Below, piece by piece: positions 33,101 to 45,300 of a DNA stretch of 64,000 nucleotides. The translations under genes were made by a program, and so were the position numbers. The notes beneath the pieces are model-generated. The model made no database searches. It worked only from the letters and a program-made list of their open reading frames with translations, and was not told the origin of the DNA. Source of the DNA: Onchocerca lupi (taxonomy: Eukaryota > Nematoda > Chromadorea > Rhabditida > Onchocercidae); contig JAOVVO010000139.1 in NCBI GenBank assembly GCA_028564675.1, forward strand, positions 62,001 to 126,000, given 5' to 3'. Positions within the stretch are counted from its first letter, which is position 1. The number at the start of each line of letters is the position of its first letter.

Positions 33101-35253
33101 TTAGAAAGTGAATAAGTGAATTTTCTTTTTTCTTTCTATTTTGTTCCATTTTTTTTATCTTCGAAACAATTGCTTAAATGTATCATTATTTCAGGAATTT
33201 TCAAAATCTTGCAGTCGCATATCAGATTTTGATAAAATTTTTGATTCTAAAAGAACTTTTGATAGAAACATGAAAATGTAAAATGGATAATTCTTCTTTA
33301 AGTTGCCATATTTTGAATTAACAAATTTAAACTATTTTTATCAAATTTTTATAAGAAAAATGATCTACTAGTACAAACATGAACTTCTTCCTCATCGTCA
33401 TCATCATTGTTATCGAAAAATAATGGTGAATGGAAAGTTGGCTCTTCTGTTTGCATATCTGTCGTAATCAAAGGTGATGAATGGAAAGTCCTGACAATAT
33501 TTGCTAAAGTTCTTACTGTAGTTGTTATCATAACTGCTGCTGTAGTTGTAGGTGAGGAATTTAGCGTTGAATCAACATTATTCATAGGATTTTCCTAAAA
33601 AAAAAAAAAAAAGTATAATTAACACGGAAAAATGTGAATGAAAATTGAAAGAATTAATGAATTAAAAATAATAAATTGATATAAGACAAAAAAGAAATGA
33701 ATGATAATGTCATGAATTTTTAAAATCAATAAAAATTCTTGGGTAAAAATGTAACAGAATAAAAAAAGGTATAGTTCATTAGAAATTTATGTCTTCCATT
33801 TGATTTTTCATTTTGATTAAAGCAGTTCAAAACTACTGATCATTATAAATAAATAAAATATATTATAACAAAATATTCGTTCAATAAATTAATCTTTTGC
33901 TAATTAAAGTATTCTTTTTCAAATTCAGCTTCAAATGAATTTCGAATCTTCTAATTCCAGTTTTACAAAGAGTTGTTAAGTTTTACACTTTTCATTAATT
34001 ATGATATTTTTCTTGTTTGCGACTCTAAATTATATTCTTGCTTGCTAATTGATTAATTAGTAAGGAAATTAATTTAATAAAATACATCATTTATTCTAAC
34101 ATGACACATACGCACTTCTTTTTTATTTATTTTTAAATTCCAGTTTAAAATTGTATTCCGTATGATTTATTTCATGCTAACTTCAATGAATTTTTGTTTT
34201 TAATCTTTTCTTTTAATTGATAAACTTAATTTTAGAAAAAATCGAAACTATCACTAATAGATTATCATTTACCAGGAATGCATCATCACGAATTTCAATA
34301 ACTTTTGACGACAGTGATTCGAGCGTTGTTGTCGAATCAATTACCGCTATCTGCAAGTAAATGTATCAGTCGTGAGTTATCTACTTAAGTTTGACAGACT
34401 TAATTAAATTAATTTGGGTTTACATATTTGTGAGTATTCAAGTATTTTATCGTAATAATAATATAATAATTTTTATTTTTATTTTTTAAATGAATGAAAA
34501 AAAATTTTAAATTTAAAAAGTAATGGTAAAAATTTACTTATTTCAAACCTTTTTTTTTTGAAATCTTTTTTATGCAAATTTCAAATGTTAATTTTTGAAA
34601 AAAAAAGAAAACAAAGGAAAATTTTTAAAAAATGGCATTACCGTTGATAATTTCATTGAATCAATATGGGAATTTTTTCTTTCAAAATCATGATAAATTT
34701 CCGATGTTCTAGGTAATGATGATATGTTCGTTTGTAAAGTTGCTTCTTTCGATGATTTTCGCGATAATAGAAAAAAGAGTAAAACGGAAAACAGGATTAC
34801 TGTAGCAATGAAAAGAAAAAGAATCAGGAGATTACGTCGAGTTCTGAAAATGAAAAAGGAAGAAGTGAAAAATAGAAGTTTGAAATTCCATTTTTTTTTT
34901 TTTTTTTTTTTGCAACTGAAAAAAATGGATATTGCAAAAAAGACATGAAAATTAAAATAATTTCACTGTTTTGATATTTTAAGAATGCTGAATATTTTCA
35001 AGTAAATTAATTTTGAATCTAGTTTGTTCAAAATTATGGCGAAAGATTAAGTAAAATTTATCAAAATTTTAAAATATTTTTTTTTACGTATAAATTTTCT
35101 TTTTCTTTAATGCATGAAAAATTTCTTGAAACAAAAAAAATATTCAAATTACCTTTGTGAAAATAATACTTTTTTCATACGAATTTCTGCAGCAATGCAT
35201 GGATCAAGTTCATTTTCATTAATTTTCGCATCTTGATTATTGTATTCTCTCAT
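30161..35253 (-). CDS. Type II membrane protein with fibrinogen-related (FReD) domain
   Basis: Nine exons, 455 aa: 35253-35153, 34843-34642, 34350-34273, 33594-33379, 33063-32933, 32771-32672, 31739-31605, 31060-30885, 30389-30161; phases 2,0,0,0,2,0,0,2. The start is ATG at 35253-35251; the frame is open upstream but offers no nearer splice site. Residues 1-38 are cytoplasmic, ending RRN. The membrane segment is ~39-61. A stalk (62-199) is Thr/Ser-rich and ends in an Asp/Glu run. The FReD begins DCKDLL (200) and contains FNVFCDMKTNGGGWTVIQ, RTWNDYENGFGELKTSFWLG, the Ca-site Asp pair in DQDND (D363/D365), NCAQ (372-375), GWWHNDCGY (401-409), ALNGRYG and MFWFYGSGKR. Such domains bind acetylated sugars or protein ligands outside the cell; nematodes have few. 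About 20 residues more than usual separate NCAQ from GWW. The donor CAT|GTTTGT of exon 4 is chosen because it alone keeps phase 0. Ligand unknown. Confidence 0.92.
31166..31275. repeat. ~54-bp duplication in intron 7 of the fibrinogen-domain gene
   Basis: AATATTTAAAAATAAAATTA..AGATATTTCATG is followed directly by AATATTTAAAAATAAATTTA..AGATATTTCATA. Two copies, near-identical. Confidence 0.75.
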
Positions 35254-36039
35254 TATTGTAGTGCTAATTGTTTCAAATAGATGGATACGTAAAAACAAGC
35301 GTAAATAAGCGTAGAAAAGTGTGAAAAAAATGATAAAAGAAAAATCGAATAGCAGAATATTCAGTAGAATAAAATGGAAATAGAAATATTGGAAATTACT
35401 GATAGCGTCGATTGTTACAAATAATTTCTAATAGCTATTATTTATGAAGCATATTTCAGAATACTTCTTTTTCCAATTTTTCTTCTGAAATATTCATACA
35501 ATTAAAATTTTTTAAAATACAGTGCTGTTTAAATAATAGCATCAAAATATTTGAAAAAAAAAAAACGAAAAACCTAAAAAATACAATACTTTGAATAATA
35601 ATATTTGGTTGAATCATTTAATGACGAGCGTTTCTTTCATGGAGCACTTTGATAAAAAAGATAAATTGTTGATCATAGAAATTATATCATAACATAAATA
35701 GTTGTTGAATGGAGCATACTAGAAAAGATAATATTAGACGAAAAAAATATTGTAATAATCAATAGATATTCCAGAAATACTCAATTTTTTTTTTTCGTTC
35801 ATCAAGATTTCTAGCAATCTAATTATTTATTGGTGATTTGTTAAATACTTTTTGATATATGATAATTAATCATTTGAAATGAAAGAAGAGGAAAAAAAGA
35901 AATGGAATGAAATTGAGTATAAAAATTTTAATTTTTACAAATATAAGCTAGCTTTTCTGCCAACCAAAATTTTCCATCATAAAATTTTTTAACAATAGAA
36001 GACAGAATATGTAATTATGATAATAAATATGCATATTAT

Positions 36040-36600
36040 CAGATTAATAATTTTACTCATTATTTATTAACTTAATTTGAATGTTTATATTAAATTACGA
36101 TAATTTCGAATTAGCTTGACATGTCAGTAAAATATGTGATTTAAACATTTCTATTATTAGGAAAGAAATGACTATTTGAAATTGCTATAATTCTGTCAAA
36201 TATGTAATTTATCCAAAACGTTTGTATTTTTATAATCTTAGAGGAAGCTTATATTGAGATACCATAATTTTAAATTTAATTAATATATCTGCAAAAATGT
36301 TAAATCATGAAACATTTCTATTTTCATTAATAGGGAAGAAAAAAATTATTTGAAGTTGCCATAATTCAATTAAATTGTTCCATCCATCAAATACGTTATT
36401 TATCTAAAATATTTCTTTCTATGTTACCATTAGATACGAAATATTCGTACTAAGTTACTATAATTTTAAACTAAATTAATTTAAATCTATGAAATATGCA
36501 ATTAAAATATATTTGTAAAATATGCAAATCAAACATTTCTATTTCCATTATTGGAGATGAAATATTCTCTAATTGCAAAGAAAGAAAAATGAAATTTGTA
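36040..36600. repeat. Diverged tandem repeat, ~165-220 bp unit, 3 copies
   Basis: The motif AAACATTTCTATT, then an ATTA/ATTG-GG(A)GA part and a TATTTGAARTTGC(C/T)ATAATTC part, recurs at about 36143, 36309 and 36528. AAATATGTAATTTATC-like sequence lies between the copies. Confidence 0.55.
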
Positions 36601-39600
36601 ATTTAAGCGGCAAACATCAAAAGATGCAACTTCCTATTTCGGATATAAATTAACACACAATGAAAGATAAATATATATTTCGATGCTTACAACAAATTTT
36701 ACAATGATTAATTTGCCATATTAATCTTCCGAAAATTTTTCCCATATGTAAAATTTTTCTTTTAAAAAGTTCTCTTTTTTCTTTCCGTCATTTTTAAATC
36801 TAAGCTCGCTACTTTAAGACTGAAATTATTGCAGAAGAAATTAATCAGATTTTGAAGAAGTGAAACTTTTTTACTGAAGAAAAATTTTTTCAACTCAAAA
36901 ATGACCAAAATGAAAGTTTAATTACAAAAAAAATTTTAAATAAGGTCAAATCCAATTTTTTCTTTCAAAACAGGCATTATTCCATGCGTTTGCAAACAAA
37001 ACAAATTAAAAAAAGGACAGGAGAAACTTTATTGTAATGAATAGAGAAAAATTCTAAATAATGAAAAAAGTAAGTTAATTGATGACATAAATGAGGAGAA
37101 ATAAAGAACATAATTAACAATCAAATTTTTATTCATTAAAATGATGAAGAAAATTAAATTTTTTCTGCCAAATCTGCTTTAAAGCATTTTTGATGAAGTA
37201 AATTAGCATTGAAAAAAATGAAATATTTTCTTCATCTTTTTATTGAATTTATACAGCAGATATTTTGTAGTGAACATTTATTTCATAAATAAAATTTGAA
37301 CATGTAAAAAAATTTATTGTTATGTTCGTATTTATTTTTTAAATAATTTTTCTATTTCAAACGAAATATGAAATACAAATATTGCAAAGAATTGCAACAT
37401 AACATTAATACATTTAAACAAAATTTATAATCACAAAAAATATGCTAATTATTGTGATCACGAATTGAGTTGTAATATCCATGATTGTGATTGATTATAT
37501 TTTTCATGTATATAGTAAAATTATAAAACATTCAAAACTATCATTTTTCATTTTTCTGATTAGATTTAAGCAAATATTCTGGTGAATATCTCGATATTAG
37601 TAGCATTATTCATTAATTGCAACCATATATGATATTATTCATATACGTATTTGTTTACGCATGAAATACTGCGAAAATATAATATTCTATTTTCTGATAA
37701 TATTCGAGCAAATGCTACATTAAACAATGTATGATGTAAAATCTTTTTTTTTTTTTTTTTATATCATAAAGTTTTGCGTTGCGAATTTATTATGAGGAAT
37801 TTGCGATTTCGCTACCAACCTGAATATAGCACTTTATTTCGTTTCAAGCAAATAATAAATTAAGGAATTCCTTTAAAGCTATACAATTCGTACTTATTTG
37901 CATGATTTTATGAAAGTTCAATGTTCAATTCATCTCACTGCGCCACCTTTTTTTTACCAAAGATGGTCTACTTGGAGCACACATTCAATGTCTACGTGTC
38001 ATTCAAGCAATCAAAAAGTCATACTCATTGAAAGTTTGAGAACAGAATGAAAATGTTTTGTCTCACAATTCTTCCAATCATTCGCTTTATCGAATAAAAC
38101 AGTTTCATTACGTATTCAACTATCCTGAGGGAAATTTCAAAGAAAGTTGTTCATTTAGTCTCACTCCTTCAAATCTTCATCTATTAAAATGTCGCCTTTC
38201 ATCTATTATTTTAAATTATATGCAAATCGCAAGATTTTTTAATGTAATATGAAAATTTGATTGTCACTGAATGAATGTAAATATTAATAAATGAAAGTTT
38301 TAAATTTATGAGTCCAAATTAAGATAAGTTGGAATAGATAAGTTGAATTTTTTTTTTGCTATTCCAAAAAGGTAATTTCGATTTGCATGGTATATTCGAA
38401 AATTTCAAGTTTAAAAAAATTTGCCACCAAAAAAATCAGAATTCTTAAAAAAAAAAAAAAAAACTAATTGAAAATTATTTCATTTCCATTAAATTATTGT
38501 GTGAAACAAATTGAATGGATGTTTAGAAATTACAGAGGAATTTCTTTTTTTTTTTTTGTTTTATACTTATTCAAAATATAAAATAGTTTTTTTTAAATAG
38601 CAAAAGAATACTCAAATTTAACTATAAAACAATAAAAAAGGATACGTTAAATTGTTAATATATATAAATAGAATTATTCATTGTTAATATATAAATAGAA
38701 TTATTCAATTTAAATATGATTATTTCAAATTTCAAATTCATATTGACATAATAACAAAAAAGAAGTGTCGTAAGTGAAAAAGAAAAATAAAATAAGTGCG
38801 TGAAGAAATTTTAGGATTGATAATTTTTTGACATATTTGGAATCGATCATTTATGCATTGCCATAAAAGGAAACAAAATTAAACAAAAGTGAAAAATATA
38901 CGAGTGCTTTCCCTCAAATAATTTCTAAATTTTAGAAAAAGTTGGTAAAATTTTGCCCAATTATTGTAAGCATTTCCTTCCAACAAAACTTCCTAAAGTA
39001 AAAAAAAAAAAAAAAAAAAACTGAGTGAAAAATTTTGCAAATGAAAGGAATTTTTTGCTCAATTTAAAATTTAAAATAAGGTCAAAGTTATTAGCGTATT
39101 AAATAAAACTACTCTAATCGAATTTTACACAAATAGAGCTTCAAAAAAACGTGAAAATTGATAGAACTTCAATCGAAATTGAAGGTAAAGGAAAAAGAAA
39201 GAAATTTGGAAACGAATCGATAAGCAATTTATTTTGTTGTTAATTAATTTCAAACCACCGACAGTTTCGTTCATTTTTACCTTTTCTTGTGAAAACGATA
39301 TTTTAGTACTTTTTAAAATATTACTATTTTGATAATTCCTATTTTTCAAATTTTAGTAATTTTAAAATTCAATTATTTTAATTTTCTCAAATTAAAATTC
39401 AAAAATACAATTTGAATGAAATAAATATAAAAAATAAATACTTGTTTAATTATTGAGGAATTGATTGTTAAAAATAATTAAGATATAGTATTTGGATATT
39501 CGAATTAGTTACTAAAGCAAATTCATTTTTGGTATTAAAAAATTTAAATCATTTATTCAATTTAATTTAGAAAAAAAAGATTCAGGCAATTATAATATTT

Positions 39601-42600
39601 CAAATATAACGTATATTAAACAAATTATATTTTGATTCATTTATTCTATCATCCAATTTATATTACTATTTCAGGCAGTATTTAGTATTTGTAAAATTGC
39701 ATCAAATATTCAACTTGTTTTATTCTTTTATATTTTTTTTTACATGATGTTTGCATTTTATTATTCATTAAAATGATTAACTAGTTAAATGATAACTAGA
39801 ATAAGTAAAAAGAAATATTTTAATTATTTTCAAAATGAAATTTTTGAAACTTAATTTTTAATTAGCGAATAAATTATTTGAACTAAATTAAAATGTTATA
39901 AGTCAGAAGGAGTTCTTTCAAACATTCACAATAAGCATCGATTTGTCATTTATAATTAATCAGTTTTTCGTAGAAAAGAAATTACAAAAGAAGGAAATAA
40001 AAATGATGAAATTTCTTTTTTTGGAAGCGAAAATTTCATTAGAAACATATGGTTATTACCATTATTAAATTTCAAAATTCTTTTTTTTCAAATAATGAAA
40101 TTTCAAATTTAAAATTATCTTTTTGCTTTTGCACCATAATGATGATCAGAATGATTTTGATATATTTTGCTCGAAGAATATGCAAAAGTTAAATTGCTAT
40201 AAAAACTTGGCCAATCACAATTATAAAATATTAATTGCTTGGTAGTAATTAATGGAATAATAAAATTGAATGAGCTTATCATTCATTTTCCGTTTCTTAT
40301 TTAAAATATGAATGATAAACTAGGTAGCTTTAAATGACTAAAATAAGTTTGAAAAAAGTTTCGCATTTTAAATTTAATTTAAAACACCAATATTTTTATT
40401 TTATCCTTACTGATTGCATCGTATAAATTTACTCATTAAAAAAAAAAAAAAAAAATGGCTTAAAAACGAAAGTTATATCTAATTATCGATTCATTCAATG
40501 ACAATAAACAAGCGCATCAAATTGAGTGATAAATCTTTCGAAGTGAATTAGTTGATCATAAATAATGATTAGAATGGAGCAAACAGCAAAAGAAAAAAGC
40601 ACAAAATAATTCAATAAAGAAAACTTCTCCATAAAAAAAGAAAAAAAATCGTTCGTTAAAGTCATTTAAGAAAAATGTTCAAAAAAAAGAAAAAAATAGC
40701 AATAAAGTTTAAAAAAAAAAAAACCATTTCATTGTTGGTATTATTCGTTAGTTAATTTTTTTTTTTTTTAAATCAAAGTATTCTAAAGAAAGCACAATAA
40801 ATTATGTGAAAATTTTTCGAACAATTTTCCCATACATCCATTTTCTTAATTTTAATGACAAAAAAAAAAAAAAAAAGAAAAAGATAATGATAATTCGAAT
40901 TTATAAGCTAATTAATGTTATTAACATATTCAATTTATATCATTGATTATATTTTTCATTTTTCAATTCATATCATCTATTGAAATTAATTGGTTATAAT
41001 AATCATTTCTTATTTAGCATATTATATTAATAATTCCAATTTCATTACATATAAATGCATAATATTTTAGTTTATTTATACGCAATATTAAGAAAAACGA
41101 TTATTTTTCTCCTTATATAAATAAAAAAAAAAAAAGATAACTGTAATTAGAAGTTATATGGTAATTTATATTTTTTGGCATATTCAATTCATATTATAAT
41201 ATTTTAAAAAATAAATTACAAGAAAAAAATATTATTTTAAAAGTAGAAAAAGCATGTATTTTATTAAATAATATAATATTTAATTCGAATTACATATTTT
41301 CATTCTTATTTTATCATTGTTTTCATCCTTTTTTTTTTTTTTTTGAATGATATTGCTACATTTAATTAATTCGTATTTTTGTTATTTCAGTATTTTATTA
41401 CTCAATGTAAGCAAATTCATTTCAAAAGATAAACTTTTTCATTTTTTCTTTCACGATATAACAATGACAATAAAAGTTTGCTACTAAATTTTACATGACG
41501 CATATTGTAGCAATTAACATATCTTTGCAAATTTTGTAAATTTGAAAACAAATAATTTAAAAAAAGACAATAATTCCGATTTTATGCTATTAATCATTTA
41601 AAAAGCATTAAAAGTGTAAATTAATCATATTTGATTTTTTGTTGATATCATTTTCGTCATCAAAAGTACTGAGGAAGAATAATATCAACAAAAAAATCAA
41701 ATGTAAATTCTTGTCCAATTGTGTCTTCTTTTTTTTTTTTTTGGTTTTTTAGATATTTTCATTTTAAATCGATTTTTTGTGTGAAGAAGATTTTTAAAAA
41801 CTGGATTTAATTTAATGCATACAATCAATAAATGTATATAAATTATCGAGCAGATGATAGGATGAATATAATTTTTTATAGTCTAATTTTATATTTTTTT
41901 TTTTTTTTTTTGCAAATTTTCACCACAATTTAATAACATTTTTATAATGGGAATCAATGTGGAATTGAAATTTTATCTAAAGCTAAAAAGTTTAAAATGA
42001 AATTGGTGAAAAGATTGGAAATTCTTTTGCAAAAAAAATAACTTTAATTTTGAAATTTATCTTTTTTCTAACTTATCTCTTTTTCTTCTTTTTTTTAATT
42101 TATCTTTTCTTTCTTACCTTATCATTTCTAAGAATGACAAAATTTAACATAAAGTAATGGTTGTTCGAAATCAGTTACAAAAGTTTATTGAGTTAAAATT
42201 TTGAAATAAAATAAAATGGAATAAAAAATGAAGGAATTCAGATCAAATTTTCAAAAGAAAAAAAAAAATGATGAAAACGATTTTTCAAAATTCGGTCACT
42301 TTCTGATTACACCTCGTTTAACTTTCGTTTTTTTTTTTTTTGATTAATAAATCACCAATGAAAATTCGTACGAAAGAAGAAATGATTAAACCTATGAGTA
42401 AGATTATATTAACTTGGTTTAGATGAAAAAAAAAAAATTAGCATGGAACATTTTTATTTCAATTCTTTTTTTTTTCTAAATTTCAATTAATCTTTATAAT
42501 TATAAATTTCGAAATAGAGTTTAGAATTATTATTTAATTACCTTTTTTATTTGTAGAAAGAAATTACAGAAGTTGAGATGTAAATGGGATTTTTTCTCCT

Positions 42601-42834
42601 ACTTTTTAATATCGGATGGAATTTAGTTAGAAATACTAGCTGAAATTTGAAACTAAAGTTAAAAAATGCTAATAAAAAAGGAAAAAATGGAAAACACAAA
42701 AACATAATTAAAATATTCATTCAAATGATCTAAAATTGCAAAAATTAGCTAGAATTGTGATTGGCTTAAATCAAATGGAATTAATCTTGAATTTTGATTA
42801 ATATTAATATTTCCAAATTTATATCTTAACTAAT

Positions 42835-43330
42835 ATAATAGAAATGAAAAGAGAAAAATGTATATATGAAAATGACACTAATTGTAGAAAGTTCAAAGAT
42901 CAAATTTGTATTTTTTCTTTTTTTTTCTCAAATCGAATTATTAGTTTTCAATTTTTATTAATATTAGTTATTTCTGACAACTGATACAAAAAAAAAAAGG
43001 AAAAAGGTAAAAAGAAATATCATATAAAAAATGATAGTGGTCATAGAAAATTCAAAAATATCAAACATTCATTTTTTTTCTTTTTCTTTTTTCAAATCGA
43101 ATTATCGATTTTGAATTTTTCTTGATATTGATTATTTTTGACAAGTGAAAACATGAAAAAAAAAAAAAGAAAATTAAAAAATATTTATCATATCAAAAGT
43201 GACATTGATCGTAGAAAGTTCGAAAATATTAACTTTCGAAATTTTCTTTCTTTTCCTTTGTTTCCATTCATTCATTTCAGAAAAAAAAAAAAAAAAAAAA
43301 CGATTCTTAATTTGATGATTTTTACGGATA
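42835..43330. repeat. Tandem repeat, ~160-170 bp unit, 2.5-3 copies
   Basis: Units near 42860, 43020 and 43187 share ATATRAAAA-TGA, the run (A/T)GTAGAAAGTTC or CATAGAAAATTC, then TTTTTCTTTT, CAAATCGAATTAT and a TGACAA..A-run end. Confidence 0.65.
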
Positions 43331-44149
43331 AAAATTTAATTTAAACGATCAATGAATTGTTTCAAATTTTTCTTTTTCTTCTTTTTCAATTCAAAAATGA
43401 GAAAAGAAAGAAAGAGAAGAACGAAGAAAAGATAATTTGATGATTGTTTGTCCCAAAAAAAAAAGTTATCAAATTGTGCTGAGTGACAATATACAGATTG
43501 ATGTCAAAAAAAAAAAAAAAAAGTTTTCAAATAATGTCCTTCTCTCTTCTTTTTCTCTCTTCCCCTCCGAATTTCTTTCTCTCCCAATTTCTTTCTCTCT
43601 TTTTTTTTTTTTTATCATTTCATATTTCTTTCTTTCAATTGAATTTATAATTAGAAAATAATTTAAATTGCAGCAAAATTTTTTCATTTTTCTGCTATTA
43701 ATAATTTAATTTTAAAAAATTAAATAAAAACATGAATTTAAAATATTAAATAATAATTTTTCATCACTTTTTTTTGTCTAATTTGAATTTAAAATAAGCA
43801 AAAATAATTGTCATTTTGTGAATTTAAAATTATTTACAATTATTTTAGATTGATCATATTAGTTGTAAGTATGAGCAATTGTATATGTTTGAAAGTAATC
43901 AAATAATAAAATTAATTGTCATGATATTATTGTTTTAATAAATCACGCGAAAGTATTATTGATTTAGTAAAATAAGGAGAAAAGCATAATTAATTAGTAT
44001 AAGATTCAAAGATTAAAAAAAAAAATGAAGTAATAATAGTGATGTCTTTTGTCCTCAAATTTTTCAAGAGCAAAGGTTATTTTTTCTTCTTTATTTCAAG
44101 TATTATATTAAAATTATATAATTTTCATAAATAATTAGTTATGTAGAGG

Positions 44150-44460
44150 ATTTAAAATACACTAATAACTGATTTTTGAAAATCAATGATCAAAAGTTAC
44201 TTTTTCAAATTAATAAATTTATAGATGATTTTCAAAGTCAATCGGTAAATAGCTATTTTTCGATATCAATTGATCAATAGTTAATTTTGAAGATTAATAG
44301 GTAAGTATGTGATTTTCAAGATTAATCGATCAATAGCTATTTTTCAATATTAATCGTAAATTAGCTATTTTTCAATACCAACCGATTAATAACTGATTTT
44401 TCAAGTTAGCCAATAGCTGATTGTTAAGATCAATAAATCAGTAGCTGAATTTTCTTCTTC
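44150..44460. repeat. Degenerate minisatellite, ~30-36 bp unit
   Basis: Repeated TAATCGATCAATAGCTATTTTTCAA-like units (for example near 44230, 44270, 44330, 44360, 44390), each with drift in length and sequence. The 3' units change to AATARCTGATTTTTCAAG. Confidence 0.65.
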
Positions 44461-45004
44461 AACTTTGCCAAATCAATCGTTAAAATGCATATTTCAATTA
44501 CCTTATCATTCTTCATATCAAAATGATATTTGCAACAATTCCAGATTTTTTCCTAACTTATACGATCAAATCATGAAAATGATGGAATGGCAAAGAAACA
44601 ATTCAATATATAATTACTTATTCATGAATAAACAGTTAAATTATATGCATTTCAAGGTAAAATTCATGTAAAAGAAAATATATGCAAAAAAAGAAGAAGT
44701 AAAAGAAATGATTGACATTTTGATTCATTGTGAATGGTGATAAGTATCGATTAAATTTCATTTTAACCAAGAATTTAATTTTTTAAAAAAAGAAATTAAC
44801 GAAACTTTTCACGCGAAAAAGTTTATGATTTTGCTGTAATGGATATTACTGTGATAATTATTCATTATTAATTTTTTGATTTTAATGTAATATCGATTAA
44901 TTCGAATATAGGGTAATTTTAAAGCAAATACTCATAATTTCGGCTGCTATTTGTTCATAATTACAATTTTTTAAATTCAAATAGTCTAGTTATTATCGGA
45001 TTAA

Positions 45005-45300
45005 TATCAAAATCATTTATTATGATATTACGATTACTGTCAAATTTGATGATAGAAATATTAATTGAGCTAGATTGCTATATTTAGGTTGAGTTACTGT
45101 AATCAGGCTAAAGCATTATAACTAGGCTAAAATATAACAATCAGAGTGAATTATTTATTGTCATATGCTTAGTAATTATGATATTTCGATTATTATTAAA
45201 TCATTCGTTAATGTTAATGAGAAAAATATTAATTAGATCAAGTTACTACATTAGATTTTGCCATCATAATTAGGGCTAAGATACGGTAATTTGCATAACA
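45005..45300. repeat. Two-copy tandem repeat, ~160-170 bp unit
   Basis: ATGATATT(A/T)CGATTA..ATATTAATT(G/A)AG(C/A)T(A/C)..TTACTGTAATCAGGCTAA is followed by a second copy with ..ATATTTCGATTA..ATATTAATTAGATC..TTACTACATTAG. Diverged. Confidence 0.5.

Noticed and set aside
33407..33598. 63-aa plus-strand ORF
   Set aside because: Antisense of the stalk exon of the fibrinogen-domain gene.
38058..38252. 64-aa ORF in the composition island
   Set aside because: No start context, splice sites or recognisable similarity; kept only as a low-interest observation.
43437..43687. Lys/Phe-rich overlapping ORFs on both strands
   Set aside because: Homopolymer and CT/GA tracts; no splice sites or domain.
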